From Candidatus Fluviicola riflensis (GTDB taxonomy: Bacteria > Bacteroidota > Bacteroidia > Flavobacteriales_D > Crocinitomicaceae): a DNA stretch of 64,000 nt. The notes under the pieces were generated by a model, which was not told the origin of the DNA, ran no database searches, and was given only the letters and a program-made list of their open reading frames with translations. A program made the translations under genes and the position numbers. Below are positions 7,559 through 16,267 of this stretch, piece by piece. The DNA is taken from contig CP022585.1 of assembly GCA_002243285.1 (NCBI GenBank), positions 4,080,641-4,144,640 of the forward strand, given 5' to 3'. Every line of letters starts with the position of its first letter. Position 1 is the stretch's first letter.

Positions 7559-9010
7559 CTATTTGTCCAACTGAACAAACTTGATTCGTTTCATCTTGTG
7601 ATAAATATCTTCGGTTTCCAAGATATAAACACCAGTAGGAATCATAGCACTTTTCAACGTTGCTTTGATATCCGTATCCGGGTCATCCGTTTTCCAGATG
7701 CACTGCCCGCTCATATCGTAAATTTTCATGGCAACAACCCGCGCATCCGAAACCGTGGCTTCGCATGAAGTGATGTTAAACACCGTTTCCATTCCTGAAA
7801 GGTCTACTTCCGTAAGGCGATAGTAATTCACGCCGAGTTCCGGATAAGCATCCACAATGAAATAATCCGTAGGAAGTGAAGAGTTGCCTTGTCCTTTCGT
7901 ACGCACCATTTCTACGTAGTTCACACCATCGGTGCTTTTTTCCAGTTTAAAGAAATCACTGTTTGTTTCACTTTGAGTCGTCCAGTGTACATTTATAAAT
8001 TGCTCATCCTGAGAACATTCGAAACTAGTCAGCTCAACAGCCAATGGCGTACAATTCAGTGAGGCACCACCGGTTAATGTCCAATCCATCAGGAAACCAC
8101 TTGCAGTTGGACTCCAGTTATTTACCATCAGGTAATAAACTTGTCCGGCAGTTACCGCCAATGTACTTGTCCAACCATCGCCGGTTACAATTTCGGAAGC
8201 ATCTCCTGCACCATTCCCCATTCCGGTATTTCCGGAGTTGGCTGCGTAGCTGCATCGAATAGGTGCTCCAAGAGCGCCACAAGCAGCTCCGGGACCGTAT
8301 AAGGCAAAATCGTAATCGTCGGCATTGTTTGTAGGATCAATAGTGAATCCAAGTGTTCCGCTATTGGCAACTTGAAATTTGTACCAGCTAGAGTAAACCT
8401 CCCCTCCCGAAGAAGTACATCCCGAACAACCGTCGGAAGCTAATCCGGGACCAGTTGAAGCACTCGAAAACGGTGTATCAACGCATACTTGTACGGCGCC
8501 ACCGCAATCATTGTTGAGTCCTGCTGCGGGCCCACCGGCACATGCTACACACGAAAGCGTTGCTGCCCAACCACCCAATTGCACACTACCGTCAGTTGTA
8601 TGGCGGAAAGTCAAACAGCCACTTGATGAATTTGCGGTGATTGTTCCCGGAGAGGTCGTGCAATTATTGTAAAGTGCAGGCGAATTTTGCGCCGGCCCGT
8701 TGAGAACCTGTAAATAATCACAGCAGCTTCCCGGTCCACCACATAAAAAGTAGGTGTCATTCATACTGAATGACGTAAACGTAGCCCGAACGCACATTCC
8801 TGCGGTACTTGGACAAAACGTACGATAAATGGCGTTTATATTGGCAGCATAGTTACCGCCGGCACCACCGTTATCATAATACGTTCCTGAACAGGTGTTC
8901 ACCATGCAGGCTCCTGCATAGGTACTGCTAATACCGGTTGTAGGGTGTGTATACGTTTGTGCCAATAGTCCGAATGAGCAACAAACGAAAAAGAATAGAA
9001 GGATTTTCAT
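7559..9010 (-). CDS. Secreted CUB-like / PPC-like protein with T9SS sorting domain
   Basis: A 483-residue exported protein. Residues 1-18 are a signal peptide (MKILLFFFVCCSFGLLAQ). Residues about 20-155 look like a CUB-type domain rich in Cys and aromatics (CCDYLQVLNG, CLTFRHTTDGS, GGWAATLSC). Residues about 165-320 form a pre-peptidase-like beta domain (SSWYKFQVANSG, DYDFALYGPG, VYYLMVNNWSP). A Flavobacteria-type linker (VELTSFEC...VHWTTQSETNSDFF) leads to the C-terminal sorting domain (MKIYDMSGQCIW ... IPTGVYILE). It is probably exported by T9SS to the cell surface. It starts 6 bases after the small exported protein at 9017-9310. A paralogue is encoded at 43197-44204. Confidence 0.82.
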   Translation of the reverse strand: MKILLFFFVCCSFGLLAQTYTHPTTGISSTYAGACMVNTCSGTYYDNGGAGGNYAANINAIYRTFCPSTAGMCVRATFTSFSMNDTYFLCGGPGSCCDYLQVLNGPAQNSPALYNNCTTSPGTITANSSSGCLTFRHTTDGSVQLGGWAATLSCVACAGGPAAGLNNDCGGAVQVCVDTPFSSASTGPGLASDGCSGCTSSGGEVYSSWYKFQVANSGTLGFTIDPTNNADDYDFALYGPGAACGALGAPIRCSYAANSGNTGMGNGAGDASEIVTGDGWTSTLAVTAGQVYYLMVNNWSPTASGFLMDWTLTGGASLNCTPLAVELTSFECSQDEQFINVHWTTQSETNSDFFKLEKSTDGVNYVEMVRTKGQGNSSLPTDYFIVDAYPELGVNYYRLTEVDLSGMETVFNITSCEATVSDARVVAMKIYDMSGQCIWKTDDPDTDIKATLKSAMIPTGVYILETEDIYHKMKRIKFVQLDK

Positions 9011-9016
9011 GGCTGT

Positions 9017-9310
9017 TTACTGTTGTTTGTTCAACCTGCATTTTTCCTCGGAATAGAGGATAATAACGTAATTCGTTGTTGGGTCCGTGAATTCCAGATC
9101 CTGCGTCGCATGGCGCTGACGGTTATAGATCTCAAAAGGAATCAATGCGATCACATCCGCGTCGGGTGACGGGTTGTCTTTTATTTCGTAATCAACGCCC
9201 AAACGCGAAAAATAGTTCATCCCCGAAGGCTGTTCCATTCGGGAAGAAGGATTTTGTTGTGCGGTAGCTGATAAGGAAACAAGTGTGAAAATAAGTAGTA
9301 GTAACTTCAT
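9017..9310 (-). CDS. Small exported protein, 97 aa
   Basis: Not recognised. The N-terminus MKLLLLIFTLVSLSATAQ is a clear signal peptide, leaving a mature chain of about 79 residues, mostly polar, with one Cys near the end (EEKCRLNKQQ). A segment VIALIPFEIYNRQRHATQ suggests a small beta/alpha unit. The ATG at 9310 is the only start that keeps the signal sequence. It is the first gene of a two-gene operon; the large T9SS protein follows after 6 bases. A similar small-then-large arrangement is found at 42787-44204, though the two small proteins show no clear sequence similarity by eye. Confidence 0.65.
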   Translation of the reverse strand: MKLLLLIFTLVSLSATAQQNPSSRMEQPSGMNYFSRLGVDYEIKDNPSPDADVIALIPFEIYNRQRHATQDLEFTDPTTNYVIILYSEEKCRLNKQQ

Positions 9311-9418
9311 AACACGTTAATTTACAGCGTAAATGTAGGAAGTGTTACATAAAAAATCAAATTAAGTTGAAACTAAATTTGATATCCTAAAAAACTGTAG
9401 TTATCGACCTAAAACGAT

Positions 9419-9444
9419 AAAAGGCCACCCGAAGGCAGCCTTTT
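9419..9444 (-). terminator. Intrinsic terminator after the aldehyde dehydrogenase
   Basis: AAAAGGC (9419-9425) pairs with GCCTTTT (9438-9444). On the minus strand this gives a G/C stem followed by T, about 30 bases past the stop at 9477. Confidence 0.65.
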
Positions 9445-9476
9445 AATCGTTAGATTATTTTTTTATCAAACTTTTC

Positions 9477-11033
9477 TTATAAATCAAACTTGATTCCTTG
9501 CGCCAATGGCAATGAATCGGAGTAGTTGATCGTATTTGTCTGACGACGCATGTACACTTTCCAGGCATCAGAGCCTGATTCGCGGCCACCGCCAGTTTCT
9601 TTTTCGCCACCAAATGCACCACCTATCTCAGCACCTGAAGTACCAATGTTGACATTAGCAATTCCGCAATCTGAACCAGTTGCAGCCAAGAATGCTTCTG
9701 CTTCACGTAAGTTGTTGGTCATAATTGCTGAAGACAATCCTTGTGGAACACCGTTTTGCAATGCAATCGCGTTTTCTACGCCACCGGAATATTTCATCAG
9801 GTACAATACCGGGGCAAACGTTTCATGCTGCACGATCTGGAAATGGTTTTCCGCTTCTGCAATTGCGGGTTTCACGTAGCAACCGGATTCGTAACCTTCA
9901 CCACTCAATACACCACCTTCCACAATTACTTTACCACCTTCGGCAACCACTTGCTTCAAGGCGTTTTCGTAAGCTGTTACAGCATCTTTATCGATTAGCG
10001 GGCCAACGTGGTTATTTTGGTCCAATGGATTTCCTATTTTCAATTGTCCGTATGCCTTTACAATTGCATCGCGCACTTTATCATAAACTTCTTCGTGGAT
10101 GATCAAACGACGTGTAGATGTACAACGTTGTCCGGCTGTTCCGACAGCACCGAAAACCGCACCTGGTACTACCATTTTCAAATCAGCGGATGGAGCGATG
10201 ATGATCGCGTTGTTTCCACCCAATTCCAACAATGATTTACCCAAACGGGCACCAACAGCTTGGGAAACGGCTTTCCCCATACGGGTAGAACCTGTAGCGG
10301 ATACCAAGGGAACGCGAACGTCATTCGACATCAGTTTCCCGATTTCGGCATCACCGATCAGCAAACATGAAACACCTTCAGGCACATCATTTGCTGCAAA
10401 CACTTCCTGCGTGATTTTCTGACAGGCAATAGCAGTCAAAGGTGTTTTTTCAGACGGTTTCCAAACACAAACATCACCACAAACCCATGCAAGAGCTGTG
10501 TTCCAATTCCAAACGGCAACCGGGAAATTGAATGCAGAAATAATTCCTACAATTCCGATCGGGTGGTATTGCTCGTACATGCGGTGGCTCGGACGTTCCG
10601 AGTGCATAGTTAAACCGTACAATTGACGGGAAAGTCCAACTGCGAAATCGCAGATATCGATCATTTCCTGTACTTCACCCAAACCTTCCTGCAGTGATTT
10701 CCCCATTTCGAAAGAAACCAACTCACCGAGCGGTTGTTTGTATTCACGTATTTTTTCAGCCAGCTGACGAACAACTTCTCCACGTTTCGGAGCCGGAATC
10801 GTACGCCACACTTTGAATGCTTCCTGTGCTTTCATGATGATGGCTTCGTATTCGGCTTCCGTTGCGGCATGCACAGAGGCAATTAACTGGCCATCGACCG
10901 GAGAAATTGAATCGATTTGCGGACCACGGGTATTAAACCAATGACCTCCTGTAGATGCCCCGCGGTTAATAGCTTCTATTCCGAGGGTTTTGAGCGTTTC
11001 CTGAATTCCAGGAGTTGTAGCTGTGACTGACAT
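9477..11033 (-). CDS. ALDH7-type aldehyde dehydrogenase, probable alpha-aminoadipic semialdehyde dehydrogenase
   Basis: A 518-residue NAD-dependent aldehyde dehydrogenase. The start at 11033 gives MSVTATTPGIQETLKTLGI; the longer frame adds 16 unlikely residues. Landmarks: Rossmann region GDVCVWKPSEKTPLTA, general-base segment LLELGGNNAIII, catalytic Cys in GTAGQRCTSTRR, and the C-terminal GAEIGGAFGGEKETGGGRESGSDAWKVYMRR region (seen in two parts), which is typical of the ALDH7/antiquitin/AmaB family. The expected reaction is oxidation of aminoadipate semialdehyde to 2-aminoadipate in lysine catabolism. The saccharopine dehydrogenase at 39552-40904 would supply its substrate, supporting this reading. 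Monocistronic, with its own terminator. Confidence 0.88.
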   Translation of the reverse strand: MSVTATTPGIQETLKTLGIEAINRGASTGGHWFNTRGPQIDSISPVDGQLIASVHAATEAEYEAIIMKAQEAFKVWRTIPAPKRGEVVRQLAEKIREYKQPLGELVSFEMGKSLQEGLGEVQEMIDICDFAVGLSRQLYGLTMHSERPSHRMYEQYHPIGIVGIISAFNFPVAVWNWNTALAWVCGDVCVWKPSEKTPLTAIACQKITQEVFAANDVPEGVSCLLIGDAEIGKLMSNDVRVPLVSATGSTRMGKAVSQAVGARLGKSLLELGGNNAIIIAPSADLKMVVPGAVFGAVGTAGQRCTSTRRLIIHEEVYDKVRDAIVKAYGQLKIGNPLDQNNHVGPLIDKDAVTAYENALKQVVAEGGKVIVEGGVLSGEGYESGCYVKPAIAEAENHFQIVQHETFAPVLYLMKYSGGVENAIALQNGVPQGLSSAIMTNNLREAEAFLAATGSDCGIANVNIGTSGAEIGGAFGGEKETGGGRESGSDAWKVYMRRQTNTINYSDSLPLAQGIKFDL

Positions 11034-11056
11034 AGTATTTGTTGCTTTTGGATGTG

Positions 11057-11064
11057 CAAAATTA
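11057..11064 (-). promoter_or_regulatory. Candidate -7 element for the aldehyde dehydrogenase
   Basis: On the minus strand these bases read TAATTTTG, an exact TAnnTTTG match, 23 nt upstream of the ATG at 11033. A clear TTG at -33 is not visible. Confidence 0.4.
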
Positions 11065-11191
11065 CACAAATTTTCGAGCACAGCCTACTTATCAGGAAAC
11101 TACAACCGTGTTTTTAGGTGTTAAAGTTTCACAAGTCGGATGTAATTTTGTTTGATCTTGTTGATTTATGGTTGAACCGCAGGAAAAAGTA

Positions 11192-12517
11192 TCAAATCCC
11201 TCCCTTCGCTTTCAATTCCAGATACTTGTTGATCGAGTTGATCGACAAATCTTCCGGTCTGGAAAGGATGGTTTGAATCCCGTGCTGACGTAATTCGCGG
11301 GCGATGGACCATTTTACGGTACTCATTTTTTCGGCTACGGTAGCCTGGATAAGGTCTTTCATGGTGGCAACCGGTTGTTGGGCCCATTCTTCCAATTCGT
11401 TGTTTTGAAAGAAAATCACTACCAATACGTGACGTTTGTTGAGTTTTTGCAGCATCGGCAAGGCACGGCGCATGGCAAATTCACTCTCGAAATTGGTAAA
11501 CAACATCAGCAATGAACGCGTTTTGACCTGGCGGCGAACGGTTTGGTACAACAACTCAAAGTTTCCTTCTTTGAACAAGGTGCGCTGATTGTACAGGTTT
11601 TCCAGGATGCGGCGCAATTGCCCGGTTGATTTATCAGCGGGCAATAATGTTCCGATTTTATCCGAAAACGTGATCAATCCCGCACGATCACCTTTGCGCA
11701 AGGCAATGTTGGAGAACACCAAAGTGGTATTGATCGCATAATCGAGCATAGACATATCGTCAAACGCCAGCTGCATCGGGCGACTTTTATCGATCACACA
11801 ATATACCGGCTGCGAACGTTCTTCCTGGTATTGGTTCACCATCAATTCGTTCTTGCGACTGGTGGCTTTCCAGTTGATCGTACGCACATCATCGCCCTGA
11901 ACGTAATTTTTGATTTGTTCAAACTCGCTGGTATTCCCTATTCGACGAACCTTCTTGATACCCTGCGATTGTGTTTGCTGATGAAATACTTTCAACTCGT
12001 ATTGTTTCATCTGCAGGATCGAAGGATAAACTTCTACCTGTTGTTCCAATGAAACGGTAATGCGGCGCTGGCCTAAGAAAAACGGTGAACGTACAAACAC
12101 TACCACATCGTTAAACTGATATTGGCCGCGCTCTTTCGGTGTGAAATCGTAGTGAAATGTTTTCCGTTTACGCGGAAGCAACAAGGCAATCCAGGCTTTT
12201 GAGCGCTGCTGCATTTGCACCGGATAACCTTCATAAATAGAAACATTCAGCGGTTGCAGCGTTTGGTTGATGACAATAACATCCACACCATTGCTGTCAC
12301 CCAGGTTCATACGTTCCTGGAAACGGCGCTGAACCGTAATCGGTTCTTTGGGTAAATAAATGAGCATTACATCTACAATTGTTGCCAGAATGGAAACAAT
12401 CAGGAGGGTTTTCCCGACAATCATCAGCCACGGGAACAGGAAGGACGCACCAATGATGCAAACCACCACCGCCTGGATGAGGAAAAAGAACCGTGTGAGA
12501 TGTAAGCTGCCGAACAT
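11192..12517 (-). CDS. DUF58-domain protein (MoxR/Bat operon)
   Basis: A 441-residue protein with two hydrophobic segments in the first 50 residues (FFFLIQAVVVCIIGASFLF, IVGKTLLIVSILATIVDVML) and a cytoplasmic remainder. The family signature SEFEQIKNYVQGDDVRTINWK lies near residues 193-213, followed by a VWA-like part with VIDKSRPMQL and the strand LLMLFTNFE. DUF58 proteins accompany MoxR AAA+ ATPases and are thought to act with them in assembling or maturing envelope or cofactor-bearing complexes. It is the last gene of a five-gene minus-strand operon; its start lies 2 bases after the moxR stop. Confidence 0.9.
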   Translation of the reverse strand: MFGSLHLTRFFFLIQAVVVCIIGASFLFPWLMIVGKTLLIVSILATIVDVMLIYLPKEPITVQRRFQERMNLGDSNGVDVIVINQTLQPLNVSIYEGYPVQMQQRSKAWIALLLPRKRKTFHYDFTPKERGQYQFNDVVVFVRSPFFLGQRRITVSLEQQVEVYPSILQMKQYELKVFHQQTQSQGIKKVRRIGNTSEFEQIKNYVQGDDVRTINWKATSRKNELMVNQYQEERSQPVYCVIDKSRPMQLAFDDMSMLDYAINTTLVFSNIALRKGDRAGLITFSDKIGTLLPADKSTGQLRRILENLYNQRTLFKEGNFELLYQTVRRQVKTRSLLMLFTNFESEFAMRRALPMLQKLNKRHVLVVIFFQNNELEEWAQQPVATMKDLIQATVAEKMSTVKWSIARELRQHGIQTILSRPEDLSINSINKYLELKAKGGI

Positions 12518-12519
12518 AA

Positions 12520-13653
12520 TTAACGGGGAACTTCGATTGATTGAACGATCTCGCGAATGATGTCTTCAATCGGTGAACCTTCCATTTCGGCCTCCGGAGT
12601 TAAAATCATACGGTGATTCAACACGTGAATGGCAACAAACTGAATATCATCCGGCGTTACGAAATCACGACCTCGAATGGCTGCAAATGCTTTAGCTGAT
12701 TTCATGATCGAAAGCGAAGCACGCGGCGATCCGCCTAAGTAGATTTTTCCGTGATTACGCGTTTTGTTGATGATCTGAGCAATGTACTGGATCAACCGTT
12801 CTTCGATGATAATCTTCTCAATGATGTTTTGCACTTTCTGCAATTCGGCCGGATTGAAAATAGGAACGATCTGATCCAGTGAAGGTGTTTTGATATCATC
12901 TTTGTAACGCAACAAGATCGATGTTTCTTCTTCAAGCGTTGGGTAATCGAGTTTGATCTTGAAGAGGAAACGGTCTAATTGCGCTTCCGGAAGATTGTAG
13001 GTTCCTTCCTGCTCTACCGGGTTTTGGGTGGCAATTACCAGGAACGGAAAGCTCATCGTGTATTGATGTCCGTCATACGTAATCTGGCGTTCTTCCATTA
13101 CCTCAAACAAGGCCGCCTGTGTTTTGGCAGGAGCACGGTTGATCTCATCAATCAAGACGATATTTGAGAAAATCGGACCTTTTTTGAAGTTAAAAGTCGT
13201 GTCTTTCATGTTGAACACCGACGTACCGATCACATCCGACGGCATCAAATCCGGTGTAAACTGAATCCGTGAGAATTCCACATCGAGTACTTTCGACAAA
13301 GCCTTTGCAGAAAGCGTTTTCGCTACTCCCGGAACCCCTTCCAACAACAAATGTCCGTTGGCAAAAATCCCTGCCAGCATCAATTCGATCATTTCGCTTT
13401 GGCCGATCACATACTTACGCATTTCTTCGCGAACACGGTTAACTTTTTGAGCTACCCAAATCAATTCGGTTTGGTCGCGTTGCTGAAAATGCGGTTCGGA
13501 ACCCGACACCGGATTAGCTACCTCACTTAGTGGAGTAACTTCGGGTGTCTCATTATCTTTTGGCATGTAGGGAGAATGCTCCGGTTGTTGGCCTTCACTT
13601 GATCCTTGTTGCCCTTCGGGCTGGGAAGAGAGGTTGTCGTCTTGATTCATCAT
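12520..13653 (-). CDS. MoxR-family AAA+ ATPase
   Basis: A 377-residue AAA+ chaperone-like ATPase. After a polar, Gln/Pro/Glu-rich tail of about 60 residues, which is longer than usual for the family, comes the ATPase core. Walker A is GVPGVAKTL at 105-113, Walker B is IVLIDEINRAPAKTQ, and sensor I is IATQNP. A helical lid domain carries GGSPRASLSIMKSAKA and the sensor II region. It probably remodels a membrane or periplasmic target with the DUF58 protein. The start overlaps the stop of the preceding DUF4350-like gene by 4 bases, so the two are translationally coupled. Two ATGs are adjacent; the first is taken. Confidence 0.93.
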   Translation of the reverse strand: MMNQDDNLSSQPEGQQGSSEGQQPEHSPYMPKDNETPEVTPLSEVANPVSGSEPHFQQRDQTELIWVAQKVNRVREEMRKYVIGQSEMIELMLAGIFANGHLLLEGVPGVAKTLSAKALSKVLDVEFSRIQFTPDLMPSDVIGTSVFNMKDTTFNFKKGPIFSNIVLIDEINRAPAKTQAALFEVMEERQITYDGHQYTMSFPFLVIATQNPVEQEGTYNLPEAQLDRFLFKIKLDYPTLEEETSILLRYKDDIKTPSLDQIVPIFNPAELQKVQNIIEKIIIEERLIQYIAQIINKTRNHGKIYLGGSPRASLSIMKSAKAFAAIRGRDFVTPDDIQFVAIHVLNHRMILTPEAEMEGSPIEDIIREIVQSIEVPR

Positions 13654-15353
13654 GCTGATTTGTGTTTAATATGTTCTACAAAAAGGAATAAGGCATGTTT
13701 CCCTGATCGCGAGAGCCATGAATGTCGTATTGTTACCTGGTCGCCGTTTTCGGCTGAAAGTGTTGTAACGCCTTTTTCAGTCGATTGCGCCAATCCAGCG
13801 GAAACATCTATTGTTTTCTTCCCGAAAAGAGAAGGATAAACAATCATTTCGCGTTCCTTAATAATCGCTACCGGAAGTGAAATAAAGCGAGCTGCAATGT
13901 ACAGGAAGACAAAGGCTAAAACTACCAGTAAAATTCCGTAACCGCTTCCCATTGAGAGCGAGTACAATCCACGAATAAGGGTAAATAATCCCAGTAAAAT
14001 TCCCAAGCCGCCTTGCAATAAACTACGGTTTATTACCACATGTTGATCGCCCGAAACAAATTTGGAGCTTGGTTTTGAAATACCTGTTACAAGGTAAAAA
14101 TGACGAATGTAACGGTACAGGTCAGAAAGTGAATGCTGGTTCACTTCAGAAGGTCTGTTTGTTTCAACAAAGCGTAATACTTTTCGTAATTCATCGCCTT
14201 CAACCGATGATTTTTCGATCAAACGATTGATATCTTCTTCGCGGTTTTTGGTGTTGATCAAATCAATGTAAAAATGACGATTGATGGCCACGTAGAAATT
14301 TTTGCGCAATACCAGGAGAATACTGTACGGTGAATTGCGTGACAAATAAATACTGCTCAGCGTATCCACAAACGCCAGTGACATATTCCGTTTTTCGGCA
14401 ACACCCGGTAATACTGCTTCACGGCGTTTAGCCCGGAATAAAACGTACATCAGGAATACCAAAATACCATATAGAAACGCCCATCTGAGCGCTTCGTTTT
14501 TCATAATAAACTGTAGATAACTATTGTCTTGTTTTGCTTCTCCCGGACCTTGTTCCTCCGACGGATCCATGATATTGTTGACCGGCTGGTTCATTGATTG
14601 GCGGCCGTATTCCATCCAAATCACCGGTTTGTCTTTCGGGATGCGACGCAGCATAATAGAGGCGTGCGCAAAACCGTTGGGTGTAATTACCTGATAATTG
14701 CAGAACAAGCGCGGCACACTGTGCATGATCACTTTTCCTTTTTTCTGGTCCGATTCAAATGCAATCGGGTAATTCATTCCCCAGGCAAATGCACGGTAGA
14801 GCGTATCTTTGATACAACTTGGCCTGAACGGATACCAATCGGCCTGAACGGTGTCGTTTTGGAAAACTGCCGAGTAGGCAAGCGATGTGTCACCAAGCGC
14901 AACATAGAATTTGTCGCTGTAATCCCACAAATAAGCGTTCGGCTCGAAATAGCGGTCATAGAGATTGTTGGTAATCTGGTCAAATGCCATGAAAATGGTA
15001 GAACCACTGTCGACATACGCATCGATAATATCGAATTCATAGCTGTACATACCGAATCCTTCGCCCACAAAAATGTAGGTGGCGCTATCGTGATCCGGAA
15101 TGGAATCAAGCTGCGACCAGCGTTGAAGTATATAAACCGAGTCGTCAAGGTGCGTTTTGAGCAATTCGTTGAAAAAGCCTAAACCACGTGGATCTTTCGA
15201 TTCGATCACATATTCCGGAATCCACTTGCTGGAAATGCGTTTTTGCTTTTGGGCGGCTTGCAATTGTTCCTCCGTAGGCGAATCAAACAACCAGAAAAGC
15301 CCTCCGACAATGAGAAGACAGGCCAACAGCGCTATGACGACTCTCCGATTCAT
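13650..15353 (-). CDS. DUF4350-like membrane protein
   Basis: A 567-residue protein of the MoxR operon. An N-terminal anchor (VIALLACLLIVGGLFWLF) is followed by an extracytoplasmic domain that includes LGFFNELLKTHLDDSVYIL and YIFVGEGFGMYSYE, the DUF4350-type (GATase-like) pattern. A TM segment near residue 290 (WAFLYGILVFLMYVLF) leads to a cytoplasmic helical stretch. Near the C-terminus are two further hydrophobic segments (GGLGILLGLFTLIRGLYSL, YGILLVVLAFVFLYIAARF) and a beta-rich tail. It overlaps the genes on both sides by 4 bases. Its biochemical role is not known. Confidence 0.8.
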   Translation of the reverse strand: MNRRVVIALLACLLIVGGLFWLFDSPTEEQLQAAQKQKRISSKWIPEYVIESKDPRGLGFFNELLKTHLDDSVYILQRWSQLDSIPDHDSATYIFVGEGFGMYSYEFDIIDAYVDSGSTIFMAFDQITNNLYDRYFEPNAYLWDYSDKFYVALGDTSLAYSAVFQNDTVQADWYPFRPSCIKDTLYRAFAWGMNYPIAFESDQKKGKVIMHSVPRLFCNYQVITPNGFAHASIMLRRIPKDKPVIWMEYGRQSMNQPVNNIMDPSEEQGPGEAKQDNSYLQFIMKNEALRWAFLYGILVFLMYVLFRAKRREAVLPGVAEKRNMSLAFVDTLSSIYLSRNSPYSILLVLRKNFYVAINRHFYIDLINTKNREEDINRLIEKSSVEGDELRKVLRFVETNRPSEVNQHSLSDLYRYIRHFYLVTGISKPSSKFVSGDQHVVINRSLLQGGLGILLGLFTLIRGLYSLSMGSGYGILLVVLAFVFLYIAARFISLPVAIIKEREMIVYPSLFGKKTIDVSAGLAQSTEKGVTTLSAENGDQVTIRHSWLSRSGKHALFLFVEHIKHKSA

Positions 15354-16267
15354 GCGATGCGTTCGATTGTTTTATAATTGGCATCCAAAACCGGTTGCAT
15401 ACGTTTGTAAGCTGCTTCATCGATGACATAATCACCGTACCACACCAAATCGTACAAGCCGACAATTTCCTCGAATTCACGCACGCCTTTGCGGCCCTGC
15501 ATTTCAATAATGTAATGAATATTTGTTTTTTCCTTTTTCCAGAAAATCCAACGGCGCTGAATGAGTTCTTTCATGGCAAAAAGGAAATAAATCCGCACAC
15601 ATTCGCGGTAATCGCCTCGTTGCATAGCTTCTTCCAAACGCAATTCCAGTTCGGTTTTAGAAATTGTAGCCGGATTCAAATCTTCCTCCAACGGTTCAAA
15701 CGGTACAGTCGGATTGGATGGTTGTTTGTTTTTGAGAATAAAATAAATAATGATTCCTACCAGGATGATGAGGAGAATAATTCCAAGAATTTTCCAGAAA
15801 GAAGTGCTTATTTCCGGTGCGTCTATATCCGGTGCGTCAATGTCAGGCGAATCGATTTCGGGAATATCAATGTCTTCGGGTGGTGTAATGTTCGGATCGG
15901 CTTGAAGTGTACCATTTCCGCCCTGGCCCTGGGAACCCGGATTACGTCCCTGCCGCTGTTGCGACGACGAATAAGGCATTCCTTTGTAAGGTGTATTTCG
16001 TGAACTGCCTGATCCCGGAGTAATCGGCTGGCTTTCGTTGATATCAGTCGGTGAAACATAACCGTCGGCGGTTGGGCCGTTGTAGTCTTTTGCTTTTCGA
16101 AAACCGTGCTGCTCGTTGATTTCCTCCCACTTGCGTTTCAATTCTTTGGAATCACCGGCCTGATTCCAGCCGATCAACGGAAGCAACAAGAAAATGATAT
16201 ACGGGATGAACTTAGTCAAAATCGATACTGGTTTCCTGGTTGCGTTTACGTTTTCCGAATGATTCAA
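15350..16267 (-). CDS. DUF4129-domain membrane protein
   Basis: A 305-residue protein with an N-terminal hydrophobic signal or anchor (FIPYIIFLLLPLIGW), a low-complexity Gly/Ser/Pro/Gln region, an acidic 'DIDIPEIDSPDIDAPDIDAPE'-like repeat tract near residues 133-153, one TM segment (ILGIILLIILVGIIIYFIL), and a C-terminal cytoplasmic DUF4129 domain (AMQRGDYRECVRIYFLFAMKE, then EIVGLYDLVWYGDY). The ATG at 16267 would overlap the upstream gene by 56 bases. A TTG 17 codons later would sit on its stop and still keep the anchor, so the start is uncertain. Confidence 0.75.
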   Translation of the reverse strand: MNHSENVNATRKPVSILTKFIPYIIFLLLPLIGWNQAGDSKELKRKWEEINEQHGFRKAKDYNGPTADGYVSPTDINESQPITPGSGSSRNTPYKGMPYSSSQQRQGRNPGSQGQGGNGTLQADPNITPPEDIDIPEIDSPDIDAPDIDAPEISTSFWKILGIILLIILVGIIIYFILKNKQPSNPTVPFEPLEEDLNPATISKTELELRLEEAMQRGDYRECVRIYFLFAMKELIQRRWIFWKKEKTNIHYIIEMQGRKGVREFEEIVGLYDLVWYGDYVIDEAAYKRMQPVLDANYKTIERIA

